Of a DNA stretch of 57,927 nucleotides, positions 34,262 through 43,209 are shown piece by piece. The stretch is from contig NZ_CAMPKE010000019.1 in assembly GCF_946887195.1 (NCBI RefSeq), positions 1 to 57,927 of the forward strand. The letters run 5' to 3'. The DNA comes from an uncultured Halomonas sp. Lineage in GTDB: Bacteria; Pseudomonadota; Gammaproteobacteria; Pseudomonadales; Halomonadaceae. A program made the translations under genes and the position numbers. The notes under the pieces are model-generated. The model saw only the letters and a list, made by a program, of their open reading frames with translations. It was not told the DNA's origin and made no database searches. Every line of letters starts with the position of its first letter. Position 1 is the stretch's first letter.

Positions 34262-36148
34262 ATGCGTAAACACCGCGACACCCTGAAAAATCCGGAACAG
34301 GAAGTTCGCATCTTCCGCAATCGTTCGTTACTCGCTGCGCTGGTGGTGATTCTCATGTCGGGCGGGTTGGTCGCGCGCCTGATCTATTTGCAGGTATTTC
34401 AACACGAGGTCTACACCACGCGCTCGGAGAGCAATCGCGTGCGCGTCGAGCCACTACCGCCGACGCGCGGCCTGATTTTCGATCGCAACGGGGTATTGCT
34501 GGCCGAGAATCAGCCGACCTACAACCTGACCATCGTGCGTGAGCGCGTCGACGACCTGAAAGAGACGTTGGCGCTGCTGGTCGATATCCTCAGGCTACCC
34601 GAGGACCAGGTCGCGACATTCATGGAGCGCTCCCGCCAGCGCCAGCGCCCTTACCAGCCGGCGCTATTGATGAGCGAACTCACCGAGAAACAGATCGCAC
34701 GCCTGGCGATCAATCGCTATCGGCTGCCTGGCATCGAGGTCGAAGCGCAGTTGCTACGCTATTATCCCGATGCCAAGATCATGTCCCACGTGCTGGGCTA
34801 TGTCGGGCGCATCAACGCCGAAGAACTAGCGCGGCTGGATACCGGCGACTACGCCGGCACGCATTTCATCGGCAAGACCGGCATCGAGCGCGAATACGAG
34901 GAGATTTTGCATGGCGAGGTCGGCCTGCGCCGGGTCGAAACCAATGCTCGCGGGCGTGTACTGCGCGAGCTGGGGCGCACCGATCCGGTGCCGGGCAGCG
35001 ATATCACCCTGACCATCGACAAGGATCTCCAGCGCCTGGGTTATGAATTGATGGATGGCCGCCGGGGTTCGATCGTCGCCATCGAGCCGAGCACCGGCGA
35101 TATTCTGGCGATGGTCTCGACGCCGGGCTTCAATACCAATCCGTTCGTTACCGGCATCAGTTACGACGCCTACCAGGCACTGCGTGAGGATCCCGATCTA
35201 CCGCTCTATAACCGCGCCGTGCGCGGCCAGTACCCGCCTGCCTCCACGGTCAAGCCCTACATGGCGCTGGCGGGCCTCACCAGCGGGGTAATCACGCCAC
35301 AGGACAGAATCTACGATCCAGGCTATTACAAGCTGCCCGGGCATCCACGCCATTACAATAACTGGAAGCGCTGGGGGCATGGCTGGGTCGATCTGCACCG
35401 CGCGATCATGGTTTCCAACGATACGTATTTCTACGATCTCGCCCATAAGCTGGGCATCGATCGGCTGTCCGATTTCATGAAGCGATTCGGCTTCGGCATC
35501 GATACCAGCTACGACGTTTTCGGCGCTTCCGACGGGTTGATGCCGTCACGCGAATGGAAGCGAGAGCGTTACGGTCAGGTCTGGTTCCCCGGTGAGACGC
35601 TATCGATCGGAATCGGCCAGGGCTATTGGCTGGCCACGCCGTTGCAGATGGCGACCGCCATGGCGGTTCTGGCCAATCGCGGTGAGTGGGTCACGCCGCA
35701 TTTGGCCAAGCGTATCGAGGGTGAACCGGTCGACCCGCCGCCAGCGCTGGAAGACATCACGCTGGAGAACGAGCAGTGGTGGGATCTGGTTCATGGCGCG
35801 CTCGAAGATGTCATGACCGGGAGCGAGGGCACCGCACGTAGCTCCGGCGAAGGGCTCGAATATCGGATGGCCGGCAAGTCGGGCACCGCACAGGTTTTCA
35901 CCCTCGATAACGATCAACGCTACAACGCCGACGAGTTGGAAGAGCGGCTGCACGACCACGCGCTATTCACCGCCTTCGCGCCGATCGAAGATCCACAAAT
36001 CGCCGTGGCGGTGATCGTCGAGAATGCCGGTGGCGGCAGTAGCCATGCGGCACCACTGGCGCGCCAGATGCTCGATGCCTGGCTGCTGCCGGATGAGAAT
36101 GGCGTGAACGATGCACAGAACACGTCCGAGGAGCCGCAATCCCCATGA
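34262..36148 (+). CDS. mrdA: Penicillin-binding protein 2 (elongasome transpeptidase)
   Basis: PBP2 crosslinks lateral-wall peptidoglycan with RodA. A single N-terminal membrane anchor (residues ~20-42) precedes the pedestal domain (RGLIFDRNGVLLAENQPTYNL) and the transpeptidase domain. Ser328 is in the STVK motif (PASTVKPYM); SND is in IMVSNDTYFYD and KSGT in AGKSGTAQVF. 628 residues. No strong ribosome site precedes the ATG. Its 3' end overlaps rodA by 4 nt. Confidence 0.97.
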   Translation: MRKHRDTLKNPEQEVRIFRNRSLLAALVVILMSGGLVARLIYLQVFQHEVYTTRSESNRVRVEPLPPTRGLIFDRNGVLLAENQPTYNLTIVRERVDDLKETLALLVDILRLPEDQVATFMERSRQRQRPYQPALLMSELTEKQIARLAINRYRLPGIEVEAQLLRYYPDAKIMSHVLGYVGRINAEELARLDTGDYAGTHFIGKTGIEREYEEILHGEVGLRRVETNARGRVLRELGRTDPVPGSDITLTIDKDLQRLGYELMDGRRGSIVAIEPSTGDILAMVSTPGFNTNPFVTGISYDAYQALREDPDLPLYNRAVRGQYPPASTVKPYMALAGLTSGVITPQDRIYDPGYYKLPGHPRHYNNWKRWGHGWVDLHRAIMVSNDTYFYDLAHKLGIDRLSDFMKRFGFGIDTSYDVFGASDGLMPSREWKRERYGQVWFPGETLSIGIGQGYWLATPLQMATAMAVLANRGEWVTPHLAKRIEGEPVDPPPALEDITLENEQWWDLVHGALEDVMTGSEGTARSSGEGLEYRMAGKSGTAQVFTLDNDQRYNADELEERLHDHALFTAFAPIEDPQIAVAVIVENAGGGSSHAAPLARQMLDAWLLPDENGVNDAQNTSEEPQSP

Positions 36149-37287
36149 GTCCGCACGATTCGGCGGTACTGCATTACGGCCGCGGCTCGGCGATGAAGCG
36201 GCGCCGTAATCTATGGTCGCGCATTCATCTCGACCCCTGGTTGCTTGTACTGTTGCTGTTGCTGCTATCCGGCGGGCTCGTCGTCATGTACAGCGCCAGC
36301 GGCCAGCAGATGTCGGTGGTCTATTCCCAGGCCAGCCGTTTGGGCGTAGCGCTGATGGGCATGGTGATCATCGCGCAATTTCCGCCCAGTATGATGTATC
36401 GCTGGACCCCGGTGGCTTATGGCATCGGTCTTCTAATGCTGATCGCGGTGGAGATCATGGGCGATATCGGCATGGGCGCCCAGCGCTGGCTGGAAATCGG
36501 CATGCTACGTTTTCAGCCTTCGGAAATCATGAAGCTGGCACTGCCGATGATGCTGGCGACCTATCTCCATCGGCGGCCATTGCCGCCGCGACTGCGCGAT
36601 ATACTGGCCTGTGGTGCGCTGGTAGCGGTGCCGGTGGTATTGATCGCCAAACAGCCGGACCTGGGCACGTCGTTACTGGTCACCAGCGCTGGCCTGATCG
36701 TGCTATTGATGGCGGGGCTATCGTGGCGGCTGATCGCCTGCCTGGCCGGGTTGGCCGCGGCGGCGTTACCGCTCCTATGGTTCAACATGCACGATTATCA
36801 GCGCCAGCGCGTGCTCACTTTTCTGAATCCGGAGAGCGACCCGCTGGGGGCGGGGTGGAATATCATCCAGTCGACCACCGCCATCGGCAGTGGAGGCATC
36901 TTCGGCAAGGGCTGGACGCAAGGCACCCAATCGCAACTCGAATTTCTGCCCGAGCGCCACACCGATTTCATCGTCGCCGTGCTCGGCGAGGAGTTCGGAC
37001 TGATCGGCATGCTGACGTTGCTGACCGTCTACCTGCTGATCGTCGGGCGCAGTCTGATCCTGGCCAACGGTGCCCAGGATACCTACGGGCGCCTGGTGGC
37101 GGGCAGCATTGCGCTGACCTTCTTCATCTATGTATTCGTCAATATCGGCATGGTCAGTGGGATTTTACCGATCGTTGGTGTGCCGTTACCCTTGGTCAGC
37201 TTCGGTGGCACCTCCAGCGTGACGTTGATGGCCGGTTTCGGTATTCTCATGTCGATCAATAGCCACCGTCGGCTGCTGCCGCGCTAG
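36145..37287 (+). CDS. rodA: Peptidoglycan glycosyltransferase RodA
   Basis: RodA is the SEDS glycan polymerase of the elongasome, working with PBP2. There are about ten membrane helices. Visible signatures are LSGGLVVMYSAS, QPSEIMKLALPMMLA, KQPDLGTSL, LPERHTDFIVAVLGEEFGL and GVPLPLVSFGGTSSVTLMAGFG. 380 residues. The start overlaps the mrdA stop (ATGA), so the two partners are translationally coupled. Confidence 0.97.
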   Translation: MSPHDSAVLHYGRGSAMKRRRNLWSRIHLDPWLLVLLLLLLSGGLVVMYSASGQQMSVVYSQASRLGVALMGMVIIAQFPPSMMYRWTPVAYGIGLLMLIAVEIMGDIGMGAQRWLEIGMLRFQPSEIMKLALPMMLATYLHRRPLPPRLRDILACGALVAVPVVLIAKQPDLGTSLLVTSAGLIVLLMAGLSWRLIACLAGLAAAALPLLWFNMHDYQRQRVLTFLNPESDPLGAGWNIIQSTTAIGSGGIFGKGWTQGTQSQLEFLPERHTDFIVAVLGEEFGLIGMLTLLTVYLLIVGRSLILANGAQDTYGRLVAGSIALTFFIYVFVNIGMVSGILPIVGVPLPLVSFGGTSSVTLMAGFGILMSINSHRRLLPR

Positions 37288-37396
37288 GTAGAACGCGGGC
37301 GCCCGCTGGCTGCAAACGTATGACCGAACGCGCAGGGCGAATCAACGTGGCCTCGGGCCATGCAACGCAGATGGGTAATTGGGGAGTCGCAAGACG

Positions 37397-38428
37397 ATGA
37401 GAGTAGTCTTTCGTCACGGAAGAAATGCGTTGATCGCACTATTGGGTGGTGGTCTGCTGCTGACCATGCCGCTTGCCCAGGCCGCCGAGGATTTCGATCC
37501 CGCGCACAATGCCGAGACCCGCGCACTGGTCGATGAACTCGCCGCGCAGGGCATCGAGCGAGCCTGGCTGGTTTCGGCCATGCGCGGGGCCGAGTTCCAG
37601 CAGGGCGTACTCGATGCCATGTCCGGGGCCGTCGAGCGCCGCCTGCGCTGGGACGAGTACCGCGATATCTTCATTCAGCCGGGGCGCATCGAGGCGGGTG
37701 CCGAGTTCATCGACAAGCATCGCGATGCCTTCGCCCGGGCCAAGGCCGACTATGGCGTGGATCCGGCGATAATCGCCGCGATCATTGGTGTGGAGACCTA
37801 CTACGGTCGCTATACCGGGGATCACCGGGTGATCGATTCGCTCGCCACGCTGGCCTTTTACCATCCCAGTCGAGGCGATTTCTTTCGCGGTGAACTGGCG
37901 GCCTTTCTCGAAATCACCCGCAAGCAGGGCGTCGATCCGCTGACACTCGAGGGCTCCTATGCTGGTGCCATGGGTTATCCTCAGTTCATTCCCACCAGCT
38001 ACCGCGCCTACGCCGTCGATTTCGACGCCGACGGCATCCGCGATCTTTGGCACAACCCGGTCGATGCCATCGGTAGCGTTGGCAATTATCTCGCTCGCCA
38101 TGGCTGGGTGGCCGGGGGGCGGCTCGTCACCGATGCCCGGGGACCACAAACGCCGCCCGACGATATCGATTTCAATCGCACCCAAAAGCCGTATGTCAGC
38201 GTCGCGACACTGGCCGAGAAAGGTATCGAGCCGGTGTCGGCGGGCGCGCTCGATGCCAATGCGCAAGTCGTTCCGCTGGCACTCGATGTCGGCCAGGGCG
38301 AGACGCACTACAAGCTGGGGCACGATAACTTCTATGTCATCACCCGTTATAACCACAGTCACCTCTATGCCATGGCGATAACGACCTTGGCCGAACGCAT
38401 TCGCAATGCCATGGAGGACGAGGCATGA
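37397..38428 (+). CDS. mltB: Lytic murein transglycosylase B
   Basis: MltB cleaves glycan strands with formation of 1,6-anhydroMurNAc. The N-terminus is signal-peptide-like (LIALLGGGLLLTMPLAQAAE) without a clear lipobox Cys. The catalytic Glu lies in IIGVETYYGRYTG. YAGAMGYPQFIPTSYRAYAVDFDADG and DAIGSVGNYLARHGW are family hallmarks. 343 residues. GGGGAG lies 10 bp upstream of ATG 37397. It overlaps rlpA by 4 nt. If it is truly non-lipidated, it is a soluble periplasmic variant. Confidence 0.93.
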   Translation: MRVVFRHGRNALIALLGGGLLLTMPLAQAAEDFDPAHNAETRALVDELAAQGIERAWLVSAMRGAEFQQGVLDAMSGAVERRLRWDEYRDIFIQPGRIEAGAEFIDKHRDAFARAKADYGVDPAIIAAIIGVETYYGRYTGDHRVIDSLATLAFYHPSRGDFFRGELAAFLEITRKQGVDPLTLEGSYAGAMGYPQFIPTSYRAYAVDFDADGIRDLWHNPVDAIGSVGNYLARHGWVAGGRLVTDARGPQTPPDDIDFNRTQKPYVSVATLAEKGIEPVSAGALDANAQVVPLALDVGQGETHYKLGHDNFYVITRYNHSHLYAMAITTLAERIRNAMEDEA

Positions 38429-39423
38429 CGCACCGGTGGCTGGGGGCCGTGACCGTACTGGCGCTGCTGGCGGGTTGTGCCAGCGGCGGCGGTTCCAGAC
38501 CTATCGATGGCCAAGGCAGTGCCGCTGGGCAGTCGGGGGCGGGAGGCCGCTATGCCATGGAGAACGATGCCTATCCGGAGCAACCGCCGGATGTCTCGGA
38601 CGTGCCCGATGCGGTGCCGCAAGTCGAGCCGCTGGCGCGTAGCGGCAATCGGCCCGTGTACGAGGTCTGGGGTCAGACCTATCACGTAATGTCCGACGCG
38701 ACGGGCTACGTCGATCAGGGCAAGGCGTCCTGGTACGGCAAGAAGTTTCATGGCTACGCCACCGCCAGCGGTGAAATCTACGATATGTACGAAATGACCG
38801 CGGCGCACCGCTCGTTACCGTTGCCTACCTATGCACGGGTCACCAATCTCGATAATGGCAATACGGTGATCGTCAAGGTCAACGATCGCGGTCCCTTTCA
38901 CGGCGATCGTCTGATCGATCTGTCCTATGCTGCGGCCGCGCGGCTGGACATCCTGCGCGGTGGTACTGGTCGGGTGCGTGTCGAAGCCATCGATCCGGTC
39001 GCCTGGCAGGCTCGTCATCAGGGGCAGCAGGCGACCCAGCAGACGAGGATCGCTTCCTCGGTGCCATCCGCACCGACGACCCGGCAAGCCGCCGCGGCGC
39101 CAGCGCCGACACCGCAACCGCCGGCGACCAGCCTGCCGGCAACCGGCACGTCTGCAACGGCCAACAGCGCTTCGCCATCCATCGATTCCGGCGGCGAGCG
39201 GTTCTATCTGCAGGTCGCGGCATTAGGGTCGGCCAGTAGTGCATTGGCGCTACAGGCCCGCCTGCAGAGTGAACTCGACAGCCCGGTGCGAGTCGAGAGT
39301 GGCGAGCGCCTGCATCGTGTGCAGGTGGGGCCGGTTGCCGACCGCCTTGCACTGGAAGCGCTGCGCCGGGAGCTGAGCCAGGTTGGCTACGCCGAATCCT
39401 TTGCGGTTACCGCTGCCGATTGA
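38425..39423 (+). CDS. rlpA: RlpA-type septal ring lipoprotein (DPBB + SPOR)
   Basis: RlpA is an outer-membrane lipoprotein with lytic activity on naked glycan strands in Pseudomonas. The lipobox LLAGC places the lipidated Cys near residue 17. The double-psi beta-barrel has ASWYGKKFHGYATASGEIYD, NTVIVKVNDRGPFHG and LSYAAAARLDIL. A Pro/Ala/Thr-rich linker (about 200-250) leads to a C-terminal SPOR domain (FYLQVAALGSASSALALQ). Residues His and Asp of the active barrel are present. 332 residues. Confidence 0.94.
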   Translation: MTHRWLGAVTVLALLAGCASGGGSRPIDGQGSAAGQSGAGGRYAMENDAYPEQPPDVSDVPDAVPQVEPLARSGNRPVYEVWGQTYHVMSDATGYVDQGKASWYGKKFHGYATASGEIYDMYEMTAAHRSLPLPTYARVTNLDNGNTVIVKVNDRGPFHGDRLIDLSYAAAARLDILRGGTGRVRVEAIDPVAWQARHQGQQATQQTRIASSVPSAPTTRQAAAAPAPTPQPPATSLPATGTSATANSASPSIDSGGERFYLQVAALGSASSALALQARLQSELDSPVRVESGERLHRVQVGPVADRLALEALRRELSQVGYAESFAVTAAD

Positions 39424-39467
39424 ACCTTATTCACCGTCCATCGATACAAGCTGCGAGAAAAAACTTC

Positions 39468-40661
39468 ATGAGATTGTCCGCTTTCCCATCGACATCCTGG
39501 CGCCTGCTGGTGGCCTTGGTCACGCTATGCGTATTGCTGATTCAACCGGCGTGGGCTCAGCAGCAGACGCTGCCTGAGACCATGATTCCGTCGCCGCCGT
39601 CGCTCGCGGCATCGTCATGGATATTGATGGATGCCAACAGTGGCGAAATACTGGTTTCTCACAATGCCGATGAGTCGCTGCCCCCGGCCAGCCTGACCAA
39701 GATGATGACCGCCTACATCGTCGAGCGCGAGATATCCCAAGGCAACATCTCGCCGGACGACATGGTTCCGATCAGCGTCAACGCCTGGCAGACCGGTGGC
39801 TCGCGGATGTTCGTCCGCGAAGGTACCGAAGTCAGCGTGCACGACCTGATCCGGGGCGTGGTCATTCAATCCGGCAACGATGCCAGCGTGGCGTTGGCGG
39901 AGTATATCGCCGGTGGAGTGGCGCCGTTCGCGGATCTGATGAATCAGCAGGCCCAGGTCATGGGCATGGACAATACGCACTTCGTCAATGCCACCGGTCT
40001 GCCCCATGAAAATCATTATTCCTCGGCCCACGACCTGGCGATACTCGCCAAGCACATCATTCAGGATTTTCCCGACCACTATCAGATCTACTCTGAAAAG
40101 TACTTTACTTACAATGACATCCGCCAGCCCAACCGCAATCGCCTGCTGTGGCGGGATCCCAGCGTCGATGGCCTGAAGACCGGGCATACCGAAGCGGCGG
40201 GCTATTGCCTGGTGGCATCGGCCAAGCAGGGCGACATGCGCCTGATCTCGGTGGTGATGGGTACCGATTCCGACGAAGCGCGCGCGCAGGAGACCCAGAA
40301 ACTGCTGAGCTATGGTTTCCGCTTCTTCGAGACGTTCAAGCTCTACGAGAAGGGCGCGGTGCTCAATGAGCCGCGAATCTGGGGTGGTGCCACGGATTCG
40401 TTGCGCCTGGGCGTCGCCGAGGACATCTACCTCACCGTGCCCGAAGGGCGCCGCGATGAAATGACCGCCAAGCTCAATATTCAGGAAACCATCAAGGCGC
40501 CGGTACAGGCCGGCCAGCGTCTCGGTACCCTGGAGATCAAGCTCGGCGAAGAGGTCATCAAGGAGCAGCCGCTGATCGCTCTGGAAGCGGTCGAGCAGGG
40601 CAGTTTCTTCAAGCGTATCTGGGACACGATCCTGCTATTCGTCACGGGACTATTCGACTGA
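39468..40661 (+). CDS. dacA: D-alanyl-D-alanine carboxypeptidase (PBP5/6 family)
   Basis: DacA trims the terminal D-Ala of murein pentapeptides in the periplasm. The signal peptide (LLVALVTLCVLLIQPAWA) is cleaved near AQQQ. The motifs are SLTK (PPASLTKMM), SGN (IQSGNDAS) and KTG (DGLKTGHTEAAGYC). The C-terminal beta domain ends with the amphipathic anchor SFFKRIWDTILLFVTGLF. 397 residues from ATG 39468; the ribosome site is weak. It follows rlpA. Confidence 0.95.
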   Translation: MRLSAFPSTSWRLLVALVTLCVLLIQPAWAQQQTLPETMIPSPPSLAASSWILMDANSGEILVSHNADESLPPASLTKMMTAYIVEREISQGNISPDDMVPISVNAWQTGGSRMFVREGTEVSVHDLIRGVVIQSGNDASVALAEYIAGGVAPFADLMNQQAQVMGMDNTHFVNATGLPHENHYSSAHDLAILAKHIIQDFPDHYQIYSEKYFTYNDIRQPNRNRLLWRDPSVDGLKTGHTEAAGYCLVASAKQGDMRLISVVMGTDSDEARAQETQKLLSYGFRFFETFKLYEKGAVLNEPRIWGGATDSLRLGVAEDIYLTVPEGRRDEMTAKLNIQETIKAPVQAGQRLGTLEIKLGEEVIKEQPLIALEAVEQGSFFKRIWDTILLFVTGLFD

Positions 40662-40680
40662 CCTCGTGCCGGGATTGCCG

Positions 40681-40719
40681 GCCATCGACGGTCGATCGCC
40701 TGGATCGATCATCGATGGC
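40681..40719. terminator. Two-tier hairpin after dacA
   Basis: GCCATCGA pairs with TCGATGGC, and inside it TCGATC pairs with GATCGA, separated by a symmetric 3x3 internal loop and a 5-nt apical loop. It lies 20 bp after dacA. No T-run follows, so it may terminate with Rho or act on mRNA stability. Confidence 0.5.
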
Positions 40720-40757
40720 TGCCATCCGCTTGGCGGGCTTCATGAGCGGCTACGTCC

Positions 40758-40786
40758 TTGGTGGAAGGGTATAACTTGAGTAGAAT
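40758..40786 (+). promoter_or_regulatory. sigma70 promoter of ybeD-lipB
   Basis: TTGGTG (40758-40763) and TAGAAT (40781-40786) are separated by exactly 17 bp, 31 bp upstream of the ybeD start. This gives the ybeD-lipB pair a transcript independent of the cell-wall genes. Confidence 0.65.
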
Positions 40787-40817
40787 ACTCGGAAATGACT
40801 TTCGCCGAGTGATATGT

Positions 40818-41129
40818 ATGACCGACAAGTCCCTGCGGGATATGCGCGTCGCCGATTCATCGCCGGCGCCCGAGGCGCCGAAGATCGAGTTTCCCTGTGA
40901 TTATCCGCTCAAGATCGTGGGCGATGCCGCTCCCGACTTCAAGTCAGCCATGCTCGATGTCGTCGAGTCGCATGCGCCGAATTACGATCGCGATGGCGTC
41001 AGCATCGTCGATAGCCGCAACGGTAAGTTCCAATCGGTGCGCGTGACCATCGTCGCCACCGGCGAGGACCAACTTCGCGAGCTGTTCACTGCACTCAAGG
41101 CCACCGGCCGAGTGCACATGGTGATGTAA
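40818..41129 (+). CDS. ybeD: YbeD/DUF493 family regulator-like protein
   Basis: This is a DUF493 small alpha/beta protein of the ACT-like fold, always near dacA and lipB. It shows [30 protein letters not shown] and [12 protein letters not shown], matching YbeD. 103 residues from ATG 40818. The family has no firmly established role; regulation of lipoate metabolism has been suggested from context. The stop TAA overlaps the lipB start by one base (TAATG). Confidence 0.92.
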   Translation: MTDKSLRDMRVADSSPAPEAPKIEFPCDYPLKIVGDAAPDFKSAMLDVVESHAPNYDRDGVSIVDSRNGKFQSVRVTIVATGEDQLRELFTALKATGRVHMVM

Positions 41130-41794
41130 TGGCGAGCGAGGGCGGCCTGCTGCCGCCGGTCCAGTTGCATCGCCTGGGGCGTCGCCCTTATACCCCTGTC
41201 TGGCAGGCCATGCGCGAGCTTACCGATAGCCGTGACGGCCAGACGCCTGATCAGTTTTGGCTGGTGGAGCACGAGCCGGTATTCACCCAAGGCCAGGCCG
41301 GCAAGCCCGAGCACTTACTCATGCCCGGCGACATCCCGGTGGTGGCTACCGACCGTGGCGGACAGGTGACCTATCACGGGCCGGGCCAGGTGGTGCTCTA
41401 CCCGCTGCTCGATGTGCGTCGGGCGCGGCTGGGTGTGCGCGATCTGGTCAGCGCCCTGGAGCAGGCGGTGATCGTCCTGCTCGCTGAGCATGGCGTGATG
41501 GCGCATGCGCGTCCCGATGCGCCGGGCGTCTACGTGGGGAAGGCCAAGATCGCTTCCCTCGGACTGCGGATTCGGCGCGGTGCCAGCTTTCATGGCGTGG
41601 CGCTCAATGTCGATGGCGACCTGTCGCCATTCCTGCGGATCAACCCCTGCGGCTATGCCGGCATGGCGATGACCCGGCTCGCCGATCTGGTCGATGGTTG
41701 CCCCGATACCGATACGGTGTCTCTGCGTCTGGCCGAGTGTCTGGCCCGGGAGTTGGGGCGGGAGCTCACGCTGACCGAGCCCGTCAGCGCGTAG
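41129..41794 (+). CDS. lipB: Octanoyltransferase LipB
   Basis: LipB transfers octanoate from octanoyl-ACP to lipoyl domains. It shows [33 protein letters not shown], the catalytic Lys in [12 protein letters not shown] and the catalytic Cys in INPCGYAGM. 221 residues. One-base overlap with ybeD. The end is 17 bp from the end of the convergent lipA; no terminator fits between. Confidence 0.97.
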   Translation: MASEGGLLPPVQLHRLGRRPYTPVWQAMRELTDSRDGQTPDQFWLVEHEPVFTQGQAGKPEHLLMPGDIPVVATDRGGQVTYHGPGQVVLYPLLDVRRARLGVRDLVSALEQAVIVLLAEHGVMAHARPDAPGVYVGKAKIASLGLRIRRGASFHGVALNVDGDLSPFLRINPCGYAGMAMTRLADLVDGCPDTDTVSLRLAECLARELGRELTLTEPVSA

Positions 41795-41811
41795 CAACGC
41801 CCCCTGCGCAC

Positions 41812-42864
41812 TCAGCCGACGTTGACGGCCGCAATGCGGTTCGAATCGGTCTCCTGTCCGGGTACCTCGGCGGGGGCGGCCAGGCCGAGGTTGTTCTTCT
41901 CGAATACCCGGTCGGCTCGGTAGCTGGAGCGAACCAGCGGGCCGGACGGCACTTCCATGAAGCCTTTTTCCAGGCCCAGCACGCGATAGTGCTCGAACTC
42001 CTCCGGGGTGACCCAGCGCTCCACCGGCAGATGGTTGCGCGTGGGTTGCAGGTATTGACCCAGCGTGACGATATCCACACCGATGGCGCGCAGATCGTCG
42101 AAAGTCGCCAGGATCTCCTCCTCGGTTTCTCCGAGCCCCAGCATCAGGCTGGTCTTGGTGATGACCTCGGGGCGGTACTGCTTGGCATGGGCCAGTACGT
42201 CGAGCGTCTTGCGATAGCCGGCGCGTGGGTCGCGCACGCGCCGGGTCAGGCGCTCCACGGTCTCGACGTTCTGGGCGAATACCTGGAGGCCGGAGTCGAC
42301 GACTCGCTCGATGGCGCTGGGGGCGCCGTCGAAATCGGGTGTCAGCGCCTCTACCGCGACCTCGGGCGTGCGTGCCTTGATGGCACGGATGCAGTCGGCA
42401 TAATGGCCGGCGCCGCCATCCGCGAGATCATCGCGGTCGACCGAGGTGAGCACCACGTAGCGCAGCCCCATCAACTCCACCGACTTGGCGGTGTTGGCCG
42501 GCTCATCGAGGTCGAGCCAGCCCCGCGGGTTGCCGGTATCCACGGCGCAGAAGCGGCAGGCACGCGTGCATACCGAGCCCATCAGCATGATGGTGGCGGT
42601 GCCGTTGCTCCAGCATTCGCCCATGTTCGGGCAATGCGATTCGGCACAGACGGTGCTGAGCCGGTGCTCGGCCACGTTTTTCTTCACGGCCTCGAAGCGT
42701 CCACCTTGGGGCATCTGAACGCGTAGCCACTTCGGCTTACGGTCGGTGGTGCCGCCGGCCTCGGCCTGACCGCGCACTTTCATGCCGTCCTTGATGGCGG
42801 CTATGCCTTGGTCGTTGCGGTACTTTTCGCCGCTGGAGATGCGTTTGGAGGGGGTATCGCTCAT
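41812..42864 (-). CDS. lipA: Lipoyl synthase LipA
   Basis: LipA inserts two sulfurs into octanoyl groups. The auxiliary cluster motif [13 protein letters not shown] and the radical-SAM motif CTRACRFC are intact. [17 protein letters not shown] and the C-terminal [13 protein letters not shown] are diagnostic. 350 residues. It is convergent with lipB, whereas in E. coli and Pseudomonas lipA follows lipB on the same strand, so a local inversion is implied. Its own promoter must lie in the region to the right. Confidence 0.97.
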   Translation of the reverse strand: MSDTPSKRISSGEKYRNDQGIAAIKDGMKVRGQAEAGGTTDRKPKWLRVQMPQGGRFEAVKKNVAEHRLSTVCAESHCPNMGECWSNGTATIMLMGSVCTRACRFCAVDTGNPRGWLDLDEPANTAKSVELMGLRYVVLTSVDRDDLADGGAGHYADCIRAIKARTPEVAVEALTPDFDGAPSAIERVVDSGLQVFAQNVETVERLTRRVRDPRAGYRKTLDVLAHAKQYRPEVITKTSLMLGLGETEEEILATFDDLRAIGVDIVTLGQYLQPTRNHLPVERWVTPEEFEHYRVLGLEKGFMEVPSGPLVRSSYRADRVFEKNNLGLAAPAEVPGQETDSNRIAAVNVG

Positions 42865-43067
42865 AGCTGTGAGCCTCTCTGCTCGCCGGCCGACGATGCC
42901 GAGACTGCGCTACCGCAGGGCTGCCGGGAGTGCGCCGGTCGGCGTTTTCAGGCAGCCTGGCACGTCGAATGATGCGTGAATCTCAGCGCATAAAATACCA
43001 CAGAATCCGCCATTCTGGACAGTTGGCCCGTGGCTCTCGGCTTTCCTGATATCGAGGCCCGTCTGGC
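42865..43067. other. lipA leader region without a gene
   Basis: No credible ORF. CGCCGGCCGACG (42884-42895) and CGCCGGTCGGCG (42933-42944) can pair with one mismatch and one wobble, enclosing a CTGCG/CGCAG mini-hairpin, and the right arm is followed by TTTT. This sits in the lipA 5' region on one strand and looks like a terminator on the other. The lipA promoter is not obvious. Confidence 0.35.
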
Positions 43068-43152
43068 GGCAGGTCTACGCGAAGGCGCTGTCAACCCATC
43101 CATGGGCGCTACTTTTGCCATCCATGGCAAAAGACCTTCGCTCCAACCTGCC
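43068..43152. repeat. 85-bp three-hairpin palindrome
   Basis: An outer stem GGCAGGT/ACCTGCC and an inner stem GCGAAGG/CCTTCGC, separated by symmetric 4-nt bulges, enclose two perfect side hairpins: CCCATCCATGGG (43095-43106) and TTTTGCCATCCATGGCAAAA (43113-43132). The result is a compact cloverleaf-like fold available to both strands. It is non-coding and lies between lipA and pycR. A repetitive element or structural RNA is possible. Confidence 0.75.
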
Positions 43153-43209
43153 CCCGGCGCCCTCGCGGGGCTCAACGACGGCAGCCAGGAGACGCTGAAG
43201 CGGTGCCGC

